Part shown: positions 21,801 through 33,800 of the stretch, one piece after another
How positions within the stretch are numbered: the first letter of the stretch is position 1
How the letters are laid out: each line of letters starts with the position of its first letter
From: Marthasterias glacialis
Taxonomy: Eukaryota > Echinodermata > Asteroidea > Forcipulatida > Asteriidae
Direction of reading: 5' to 3'
Assembly: GCA_911728455.2 (NCBI GenBank)
Contig: OU452226.1
Coordinates: forward strand, 19,547,938 to 19,611,937
DNA: 64,000 nt
Program-made: the position numbers and the translations under genes
The notes under the pieces: model-generated
What the model saw: only the letters and a program-made list of their open reading frames with translations
The model's database searches: none
What the model was told of the DNA's origin: nothing

Positions 21801-24800
21801 TTGAGTGTCTACATTTTTAAGTATGGCCATTGTTTATCTCAACAGTTGAAGTTACCATGACAACTGAAGTACCAGTTATCATTTACATTCCTTTTACATG
21901 GATTCATGATGAAATCATTGTGATATTGTGAATTGTTTGTAACTTTTTGAAGTAAAAAAATAGCTTCTTTCATTCATAAAAACAAAGATGCAGTTGCCAT
22001 GACGACTGAGGAGACAGCACTCACCTACCAACAAGAACGGGAGAAGCTTCTTGCAGCCAATGAGCAACTCAATAAGGAGCTTCAGAGCTTTCAGCAAATG
22101 ATGGCCGAGAAAAGTCAGGGGCCGCCGGGCTCTGAAAAGTAAGGAACTTTAGAGAAGAAAAAAATCGTTTTAGCCTTTGACACTTTCCAGACTTTCTCTG
22201 TCTACAAGCATTTGGTTGTTTTTCCAATCTGATAATGTTGAAGTGTTGTGGCCGAGGGGTCTTCTGCCTGGACTCAAATTCTGGTGTTGTCACTCCACTG
22301 TAAATCTTGTTACTGTAATTTTGTCTGCACCTACAAGTACACTTTGTAAATGCGTTAAGTCTGCACTGGTCCACACATGCACGCCAAGCAAATTGACAAG
22401 ATGTCCGATTGGACGCACTGTCAATTATCAATGTAGAAGTGGAAGTAGAAGTGGGTTCGTGTCCTAGTTGTGGCACGTTTGTCCTTGAGCTCGACACTTA
22501 ACCATGTAATAAGGAACTATAATTAAATAGTTAACTTGCGGGTACAACCATGTATGAAAACTATTTTAGAAAGGAGTGGTGGCTCTTTTCAGAGCCACCA
22601 CTCCTTTCTAAAAGAGTTTTCATACATGGTTATACCCGCAAGTTTACTATTTAATTATAGTTCCTTATTATTTTTCACTCCATGCAAAGCTTCAAACATC
22701 ACTTACTTAACCATGTGTTTCTGGCATGGTGTGCAGCAGATTGTGCCTCTTAATCTTGTCAACCCTTACAAGGTACTGTATAAATGGTTCCAAAAACTGA
22801 GCATACCTGTTGTTAAAGTGCTATATAAGAACTGAGTTTATATACTTTGTCTTTCAGTGCAACCAATTTTCAATGTTTTTATTTTTTTAAATTTTATTGA
22901 AGGGACACAAGTCTGTTGTCTAGCATGACAAGATCACTACGCAGTCTGACAGGATCAAACTCCCCATCCACCTCAAGGGATGAAAAGCAGCCGCCAACAG
23001 TGGAACAGCCACCTGCCTCCCAACAGCAACCTTCTCCCCAGCAGAAACACACACCTACCAAAGAGGAAGAGGACCTAGAGAATAGCATGCTCAAGGTATG
23101 GAGGAGGAAGAATGACTTTCCCCCTATCAGGGTTTTTGTTTGGGCCCTTAGGTAGGAAATTGAGCCATAATTTGCTTCTCTTCAACCGGGTGTATAAACA
23201 GGGCTCTCTACAAGGGCTGAGTTGATGTCATGGTTGAATAACCTTTTACAGCTCAGTAGCTTCGTGGAGTTGCATGGTCCCAAGGAATTTGAGAAAGATC
23301 TAAGATAGGTTTGAGTCACCTGTTTGATTTGATTTTGAATAACGAGAAAACCAAGTTTTCTTTACCTCTTGGTAATATGAGCCATGTAAAAACCACATTA
23401 TGTCATAGTTATTTTTTCGTAATATTTTAGGCGCAGAAAGACACAGAGATCTTACGCTCTGTCGTGGTTCCCTTGGAGAGGGAGATCGAATCCTTGAAGG
23501 AGAAGCTACAGGCGGCAGAGGTTGAGAGAAGAGCCCTGGAACACAAGCTCAAGGTAGGAGCTCAGCCTTTACTTCAGGCCACCCTCCATTTCCACTTCTG
23601 GGTGCTTTACAGTCCAGCACAACAAGTAGCCACAAGTGATCTGTGAAAATAAGACAAATGAAAATCAGAAGTAATTGAATCCAGAAGAGAACCCTAGCCA
23701 ATGCGATCCCTACAGGCTTCTGATAATTCTCAGAGCCAGTTTGATTTGGGAAGGGTGCCCTCATAATCCACAGTCTGACCCATTCAACTACCACACATTT
23801 AACCGTGTTCGTTTCAATTGCATGTCGTGGCCGAGCGGTCTAGCACACCAGACTCAAGTTCTTATGTTCTGATCAGCGGAGTGTGGGTTCAGGTCCCAGT
23901 CTTGAAACTTGTGTCCCGAGGTAAAGACAATGAACCATTGTTGCTGTGCCCTTTGGATGGGATGTAAAGCTGTTGGTTTAATGTGTTGTGTAATGTACAT
24001 TAAGGAAAAGTGCACTTATCGTTAAGAGAAGGGGTTTGCCTGTTGTTTGGCTGCAGGAGTGGCATCACCTTGTAAACCCCTATCAAGATACAGTTGACAC
24101 TGCAGTTTTCCCACACTTGCCAACACACACACAAACAAATTTCTATTTCTTCCTCTCACATAGTTTTATTCTTACGATGCATGTGTTTTTTCCTTTCAGA
24201 AATATGGCCTGGAGGAACTAGGGATCTCTACTGTAGATAAAGCACAGAGTCCTGCCACACCCCCTGAATCACTGCTTAGCACTACAACCGACTTGGATGA
24301 AAAGGTAAGGCAAAAACAATTTGAAAAAGTGTTATTCTTTGTTACAATTTAAGGCCAGTTCATCTTTCGAGCGATTGTGAAGCGAATCTCGTCTTACAAA
24401 TTTGGTCACTGGGTGAAATAAATAACAGCGAGAGGGGACACATTAAATCCTCACGAAAAAGAGATTTAAATTTTTGACTGTCATTACTTGCGAAAACCAC
24501 CATGCTGGTTGATCAAAATAGTATACTCCTCTCTGCCTGTCTGGTTCCCCTTCACACTGCTATTTTAAAGCACTTCTGTGAATCCCATACCAAGTGCACC
24601 AGTTTGTCCTACTCCTAAGAAGCCAAAGTACGCCCTCAAGTAGTAGCTAGTACTGTGAATAATTGGTTGTAGATTTGCAAAGTTTCGCACAGTTGAACAT
24701 TGCTCAACTTAGGCGAAACTGCCTGTGAAGTGAATGTGTTTTTAGTCAGGAAATCCGGGTTGATATTTCGCTCAGAAGGGATGATGCTGAAAATTTGCTT

Positions 24801-27800
24801 CTTGTATGCATTCACGTGGAGTATGAATCAGTGTATGATAAATGAAATGTACATGGTTGATTTTGAGGAAAGTTACATTTATTTCTATCGTCTAATTTTT
24901 AATAAACTCATTATACAACCAGCTTGTAAATATGTCTTCACATCTTCAAGAAAACATTGAGTATTTTATGTTTTGTAAAGGATTTTGTGGATGTGTCCAT
25001 ACATGTATTTATTTTTGGGTAAATCAGAACAGTGAATTGAGTGTGGACATATATCTTGCAAAATCTTAGTATTTCAGATGGAAATATTACTAAACATTAA
25101 TTGGTAATGCTATCAAGTTTGTAAAAAGTAAGGTTTCAGATTAGATATATGTCTGTTACTGTTGACAGGTTCGCGCGTTAAGTAGTGTGTTGGAGGCAGA
25201 GAAGACATCACGCTCGGACATGGAGCTCTATGTCGCCGTTCTCAACAAACAGAAGCACGTTATGCAGGAAGACAACGATACCATGAGAGAAGAACTCAGA
25301 GAAGGTCGGTACTAACTTCCAAAATAACTTCACGTAGGTCTGGATGTGATTAGACTCATTAAACAGCATTAAAATGCTGGGCAAGTTAGTCAACACTTAT
25401 AGCTCTATGTTCCACTCCCACAGTCTGCAGACTCCTAGAGAAGGAAAAACAAGAGCACAACAACCTGAAGCACACCTGGCACATGGCTAACAACCAGTTC
25501 CTGGAGTCACAAAGGCTGCAGATGATGGATATGAGACGGATGGAGATGGTGCTGACTGAGGAGCAGCAGCGGCAGATCCTAGAGGCACAGCGGAAGGACA
25601 GAGAGCGGGAAGAGGCTGAGCAGCGGGTACAGGCGATCAAAGAGCAGCAGGCTAAGCATGAACGGGAGACTGAGAGACTACAACAGGCTCAGGTACCGTA
25701 CATGCTGAATGGCTAATCCTTCTATGTTTCCCCCAAGTTTGCTACATGGCTAAACTATTCCCGGCATAGGGCACGACATATCAGGTTGGCCTAGTGGCTT
25801 CTTTCCCTGCTTTGCACCGTGGTGTCCCCAGTTTGAATCCCCCTCAGACCAGAAACTTCAGTGGGTTGGGTTTTCAGTCCCTACCTGATTGCATGGCTTT
25901 GCCCTATTTCCCGTAAATTACGAACACTCGATGTCTTGATGGGCTCACGATGGTGCAAATTTCATGCACTGGCCTAAATTATTGAACCCCATGCGGCCGT
26001 GTTTCAGCCAGCCAGAATACAGAACCAGCAAGAGGTTTGTTATAAATGATCAATGAATCGAGGCTTGAATTGCAATAATATCTCCACTAGTGTACTGGTC
26101 CTGCATCTCAGAACATTCACTGGATCAGAACATTTTTGTTATTACCATAACTGTTTATTTCTTTTTTGTATTTGTTTTGAACGATTTGTCAGTCTTCTGT
26201 GTTTGGAAAAAATACTGAACTGCCAGACTTGACCAGTCGTGAGGGTACATGCTAAAATTGCTGGATTCGGACCTATGGTTATTTTGAGCCCTAATGTTAG
26301 CTATAAAGTCTCGTTTTGATTTGAGCACAATGTTTTCATAAATTTGTGATGACGTTTAGAATGGTGGGTTCTGCAGTGTATCCCCACACGCAAAAATAAA
26401 AATTACTTTACGTCATTTTTCAGTAGGTATAATGCTTGATGGGATAAAGAAACACTGAGTTTCTTAATGGACATATTTCTGACCAACAGACGGAGCAAGC
26501 CATTAATAGCTCTGAGCCCCAGGACAATCGTGGCCGATCCTCCTCCCTCATCGACCTCAACTCCCCCACCACTCAGCTGGACTCCGAGTCCAACAGGCCT
26601 AGCCATCTGGGTACAAGGTTACTTGTCAACTCATCAGCGTCGGCACAGAATTTCACGACGCCCAATGTGGATCCAGAGGAGCTACTTCAGTTTGAAACTC
26701 AAGGTGTCCACACTCCCTCTGGTCTGTGTTGTAATTCATTTTACCGTAACCTTAGAGATACCATAGCTTATACATCCTCATCTTCGGCACTCGCCCCCAG
26801 ACTTGGCTGATCTGATTTTGGCAAAATTCCTTCTTTAAATACAAATGCCTCAGAAAAAAATGATATGAAATAGAAATTCACGTTTTCATGGGAAATAATG
26901 TAAATTTTCAATTCAGGACACAAACTATACTTTGACCTTTTGAGGTTAAATGGAATAAGGTCAAATCTTGCAGCTGCTTTTTGCCTTTTGCCTTAATCCG
27001 TGCAATTCACAATACAGAATGCCTGCTACAGTTTGCCAAGGACAGGCCATTTCCGCTTGATCATGGAAAAAATGTCGACAAGTACATGGTATTTGGTTGT
27101 CTTGCAGTGTCTGCCATGCGACCCAAGTTATTTATATTCAATTTGGGTTTGCTTGCAGTCAGTGGCAAGACGATACAGGAAATTACAGGAGTGATGTTTC
27201 CTTCATAAAGCAGCAAGGTCATATATTCCTCTGCTGTTTTTACGGCGTACATGTAAGATGGTATTTATGGTGAGGCTGGTGAACGTTTTTCACATTCTTG
27301 TCAGCCATTTCAAGGTCCAAAACTGCCTGCTCGGTGCAGACTTGAGAGTGCGACTTTTTTAGTTGACCGCTTTTTGCAAAAATGGCCTTTCCAGGTTAAA
27401 CTGTCGGACACACTTTATTGTGAATCTGTCATTTTGAATTTAATTGGTGGCACATACATGGTAGTCTTTTCACAGTGAAAACAGCCTGTATCATGTGATA
27501 GGCTCCCAACCAATCACAAGACAGCATCTTTAATGTTGTTACAATATATATACATCGCTAGAGTGTAAAATTAAACCAGTGTGTTTTTTTTTGTTGACGG
27601 CAGGTCAGTCCGGTTCTCCACTTCACCGTAGTATGAATGAGATAGCAGCCCATAGCTTCTCAGACAACACTATGTACGGCGTGGACGCCGAGACGGCCTC
27701 ATTATCATCCAGCATTAGTCTGACTGAGGCTCAGGAGCGTGCAATTTCTGGTAAGATCTTGATCTTTTACATCTGGTTTATACAATTCACATTTTTTTTT

Positions 27801-30800
27801 CCATGTAATTTTTATCATCTTCATCTCATTTACAGGGATGAGATTCTTCAGGGTTTTATCTGAAGTCGGACCTTTTGATGTCTGCCTAGTGAAAAAAAGC
27901 TGTTATTTTCTTCAGAAACACAGAAAGCCTGCTCTCTGATCTACTTCTCTAGCACTGAGGATACTGTTCCTAGAATCTCCTTGAAATTCACAACTCCAGG
28001 GGTTACCAAAAAGTGGAAATTTCATCATTTCAACATACCACATAAAATTTAGATTTTTGCATTTAAGGAAAAAAGATGTGAAACACTCCGTGTAATAATG
28101 AGAAATAAGAATAACTTTTTCATTTAAACTTTACTTTGTGTAAAAGTGGAATACGAAAAATATAGAGCGTAAGCATTCCATATCCAACTTATTCATTGAA
28201 TAAATGATCTCCATACCTCCATTCTAACTAACCTGTTCCAGGGGAAACACCTGAGGGTGAGGAGATGCGATCAGTTCTTGCCAGCGCCAGGGCGCGCACC
28301 GAAATGTTCCCCTCGCTAGCCGGGAAGAGGGTGGTCAGCGAAACAGAGTGGACAAAACTCCAAGAGGAGGTGAGAGTTCATGACAGTTGTTGTGTCTTCT
28401 TGCTTGTGTTCAGTTGAAGCAATCCTTCATTTTAAGAAATATGAGGAGAGCTATAATCTGCTCATATTATTGAGGAGAGCTCCCTCGGAACCAAACTTCA
28501 CACATTAGTCTAAAAAGTGAAATGAAACACGATTTCATAAAATCTATTTGTTCATGACATTTGGGTCGAGCACACAAGTACCTATGACAATTTATATGTA
28601 TGTAGGATTGTATTGGCAGATTGTTATTTATGATTGTGTTTTCTCAAAAAATTGTAAAATCGACTTCAAATTGTGCTATTTTTCACACTCCTTGGACAAC
28701 GTTAAGGAGTGTGGAAGAGAGATTGCACTCGCACTTCTTAAAAATGAAGGTCTGTTCTTTTTTGGAAAAGTATTTTCACTTCTATCCTCTAGATTCTAAT
28801 AAACACTCCATAAAACCAATCTGTGAAAATTTCAAATCAGGGTTTGAACTGTTCACGGACTTGTTTTGATTGTGGCAATCAAAATAAGCAATGGTGATGT
28901 ATGGGGGTCAATGCTATTTTCTTGACATTTGAGAGTCTGTTAGACAGAAATTTATTTTGTTATGAACTTTATAAAAGATTTATAAGAAAGAGTTATTTTA
29001 GATAATAACCAATCTTGTACTTTGTTCTTAAATGATGTGTACTGTATCACCTTCTTGTCCATATGCCATGTAAAAAGATTGAATTAATAAATATGAACAT
29101 AAAAACCTAATTGTTAATTTCCCCTCTTAAAGTTATTTCATTTTAGATAATGCTCTCCAGGAACACCCACAGAAGCAGGCCTTCCTCATGATATGACGTC
29201 ACTGGTGGAACAAGAAACGTTAGAATTTTATATATATACCACACAGGCATGTACTGTTGTGGTAGTAAAAGCATTTCTTAACGTTTCTTGTTCCACTAGT
29301 GACGTCTTTTAATACATCATAAGCCGCAGGCTTGTTTTTGTAGGCGGTCCCGGAGAGCATTATCTAAAATGAAATAGATTTGGAGAAAAAAATTAAAAGG
29401 GGGTCACAACAGGTTTATTTTCAGCAGATTTATTTTTTGTTAATTACAAACTTATGTATGGCATACGGACAAGGTATTATGGCAAACATCCTTCAAAGTC
29501 TTAATTTATCCATGTTGCGGGTTTTGTGATTCTCAGATAAGAATAGCTAGGGAAAAGCTTGGCAGGCCCTGTGACATGTGTAGTAACTATGAAGACCAGC
29601 TGCAGAGCGTCCAATCACGTGAGGGCGAGTACAAGGAGCTCACCCAAAGCCTCAAAGTGGTAAGTGCAATATTACATCAGGGATGCATGGGTGGACCCAG
29701 GAGTGTAGTGGGCCGATCTCAATCTGGCTGGTCGTGCTACGATTTTTCCTTGAGTGAGCCACCTTAAAGATGCTGGGTCCGATTTCTGGCCGACTATGAC
29801 CCGATTTAAATTTTAAATAGCTTTTTTTTATTGATTCAATAAACTTACAAGCTTTTATTTAAGGTATTGCACACAAAAATCCCTACAGTTAGTAGTATTT
29901 TATTTTATTTATTTACTTTTTTATTTTTTGAAGCAGCATCATCTGACAAAATTTCTCTCAGCGAAATCTGGCCATGCAACTTTAAGCTCCTTTTACACTT
30001 AAATGAATTTCCGGGGAAATCCCCAGGAAAATTTGGTTGACCTTTTCACACTTGAATTGCTAACCCTAGCAAACTCCTGGAAAATAGCAATTTCTCTGGA
30101 AATAGCTACCCATGCTGCAGAGTAGCGTTAAGCAAGTTAATAAAACACCTGAATGTTTGTTCCCTTTAGGAGTTGGATGCAGAGAGGGAAAGTGTCTCAA
30201 GGGAGAGGAGACTTCGGATGGAGCTTGAGGAAAGTCTACAGAATGCTGCAGAAGATGCACAGAGCCAGGTGAGAAAAGCCTTGCGCTCATTGCTGCATAT
30301 AGATGGGTTGCAATAGACGCCATCTTTGATGACAATTTCTATTTTGGCCTGTAGCCGCTTCAAGCTGTGTAAATTTCAACGCAGCTTGAGTTGCTTACCA
30401 AGCAATTAGGGAATGAAATTTTGAAACGCACGCCTACCGAGTGCAGTACTTACTCACATTGCACAGTTGTGAGCTTTTGTGATTCTCAGATAAGATATTT
30501 CAATTTTGTTGATTTTGAGCCGCTGGCAGTGGCTTTCCGGTGCGTGAAGTAATTTACTGCGGCTGTGAACGGTGCGCCATAGTGAAAGAGGTATGATTGA
30601 GCAAAGAATTGTTAACTAACAGTTTGCTCTTTTCTCTGCTTTTGACAGATTGGAAATGCAACGGCGATGAACCACGAGTCTGAGAAGTTCCTGACAGATC
30701 TTAGACAGCAGTATTTAAGAGAGCACAATGAAATGCATGATCGGCTGGTAAATCACTCGCTGCAGGGCCCACTTTCATAGAGCTGCTCAAGCACAAAAAG

Positions 30801-33800
30801 TAGCCAAGTACAACAAACTTATGCTTACCAGAATAAGGTAGCCAGCCAATATGCATTGTCCCATGTACTGTCTGTGACTGGTGTCCTGCTCAGTTTTGCT
30901 TAGCAGAAAATTGTTAAGTAAAAGTTTCTGCTTAAGCAGCTCTATTAAATTGGGCCCAGCTGTTCCTGCTCAAGTTTTTTTGTGCAAATTATTTCCACAT
31001 AATTTCTTCATTATTTACATATGGTTATCACAACACACAGGGAATTTGACTCCCAAAATTGTGCAAGCAATTCAGGTGAATTGTGTCAATAGATGTAATA
31101 TCTATTTATCTTTCTTCTTTTTTTTCTTGTTTGTTTATCCTCAGCAAAAGTTAATGGAATCCAGAGAACAGATATATCAAGAGGTAGGTGTTGTGGGAGT
31201 TTCGCTGGCTTGTGTATCCTGATATCTTGTTTATGTGAGGATGTTTTATATGGTTCAAATAAGAAACATGCAGTTCATGATAACTATAGGTGTCATACAT
31301 TCATTGGCTTCAACTACTGTTACTTATTGCCTAATGGTTATGGGGAGTATTTCACAAAACTAGTCCTAACTTAGGACTAGTTCTAACTTATGACAAGTCA
31401 TACAAGTTTAGGACTAGTTACTCATCCTAACTTGAGATAAGACTAGTCCTAGTGCTTTGTGAAATCCACCCCCGGTAGGTTACTTTGATAGCAAATCGAA
31501 TGACAAGTTTTATGACCGCTCGTTCCCATTTGGTGATGTTCGGCCATGTTAGGGTCTATAAGAACGCCACACAACCGACCTGTGAAAATGTCAAATTTTG
31601 GAGGTCAAGCTTAATAATGAAAACCAACTAAAACGGTTTATGTTTTGCACTGAAAAGAAGCAACCACGATTTGGGGTGGGGGGTTCTTCCCTAATCATGA
31701 TTACATGCATTGGAAACATTCTCTGTTATCATGACTTACTGGTTTCTTTCTCATTGAAGGTGAACAGACTACAGGGGGAGAATGAGAGCCTCAGTGCTAA
31801 GAGAACGCTACACATGTCCATTATGAGCGGGGAGGAGTTTAATCTACCTTCAGGTCTAGATGTAAGGGATTCAAACTGAACACTTAAATAGATATGTTTG
31901 TATATATTCACATCAAGTGTCAAATATTACCCTTTCCTCTTCTAACTGCCCCATCGCCCTTGTCCCTACTCCTTCCATGCCTCTGCACCAATGCCAGATC
32001 CGTATACCCAACTAACCTCTGTCTGATTCCACCTCATCCCTGTGATCCTATCTTCTGCTCCCATAATCTTTTCCATACTCCCATCACCCTTAATAGCCCT
32101 CAATTAATAATCTCAATCTCACCTGTTGCTCTCCTTCCATCACCCTTATCTTTATTCCCCAACTCTTTTCTTCCATAGCCCATATGCCCACACCCCAACC
32201 CCTCTTCTTTCATCACCCTTACCCCCATACCCCTATTATTTTTCCACAACCTATTCCCTCTACCTCCATCACCCTTATTCCAACACCCCATCCCTCTTCT
32301 TCCATCACTCTTATCCCCACACCCCCACCCTTCTTCCTCCATCACCAATATTCCCACAACCCATTCCCTCTCCCGCCATCACCCTTATCCCAACACCCCA
32401 TCCCTCGTCTTCCATCACTCTTATTCCCACACCCCCATCCTTTCCCACAACCCACTCCCTCTCCATCACACTTATCCCAACACCCCATCCCTCTTCTTCC
32501 ATCACTCTTATCCCCACACCCCCACCCTTCTTCCTCCATCACCCATATTCCCACAACCCATTCCCTCTCCCGCCATCACCCTTATCCCAACACCCCATCC
32601 CTCTTCTTCCATCACTCTTATCCCCACACCCCCACCCTTCTTCCTCCATCACCCATATTCCCACAACCCATTCCCTCTCCCGCCATCACCCTTATCCCAA
32701 CACCCCATCCCTCGTCTTCCATCACTCTTATTCCCACACCCCCATCCTTTCCCACAACCCACTCCCTCTCCATCACACTTATCCCAACACCCCATCCCTC
32801 TTCTTCCATCACTCTTAACCCCACACCCCCACCCTTCTTCCTCCATCACCCATATTCCCACAACCCATTCCCTCTCCCGCCATCACCCTTATCCCAACAC
32901 CCCATCCCTCTTCTTCCATCACTCTTATCCCCACACCCCCACCCTTCTTCCTCCATCACCCATATTCCCACAACCCATTACCTCTCCCGCCATCACCCTT
33001 ATCCCAACACCCCATCCCTCGTCTTCCATCACTCTTATTCCCACACCCCCATCCTTTCCCACAACCCACTCCCTCTCCATCACACTTATCCCAACACCCC
33101 ATCCCTCTTCTTCCATCACTCTTAACCCCACACCCCCACCCTTCTTCCTCCATCACCCATATTCCCACAACCCATTCCCTCTCCCGCCATCACCCTTATC
33201 CCAACACCCCATCCCTCTTCTTCCATCACTCTTATCCCCACACCCCCACCCTTCTTCCTCCATCACCCATATTCCCACAACCCATTACCTCTCCCGCCAT
33301 CACCCTTATCCCAACACCCCATCCCTCTTCTTCCATCACTCTTATCCCCACACCCCCATCCTTTCCCACAACCCACTCCCTCTCCATCACACTTATCCCA
33401 ACACCCTAATCGCTCTTCTTCCATCACCCTTATCCCAACACACCAATCCCTCTTCTTCCATCACCCTTTTCCCCACACCCCCCATCCCTCTTCTTCCATC
33501 ACCCTTTTTCCCACACCCCATCCCTCATCTTTCATCACCCTTTTTCCCTATCAGAACCATGTAAAATGTAAGCTTAACCAACTCTAGTAAATTGATTCCT
33601 CATCTCAAATTCCAACCATATTTTCATGGCAAGCTCTCTGGTTCCACTGCTTTCCAGCTTTTATTAATACAACTTTCTATATTACTCTATTCAGGAGTTA
33701 CAAACATTATGCATTAAGTACCGTGAGGACATTATCACAGTGCGCGTCAATGCTGAGCATATCGAGGAGAAGTTGAGGAATGAGAACAGCTTCCTGAAGG

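Noticed and set aside
32126..33125. Long open frames of 230-313 codons rich in Pro, His, Ser and Thr
   Set aside because: They lie wholly in the G-free satellite within rabaptin intron 17; stops are rare because of composition, and several frames on both strands are open at once.
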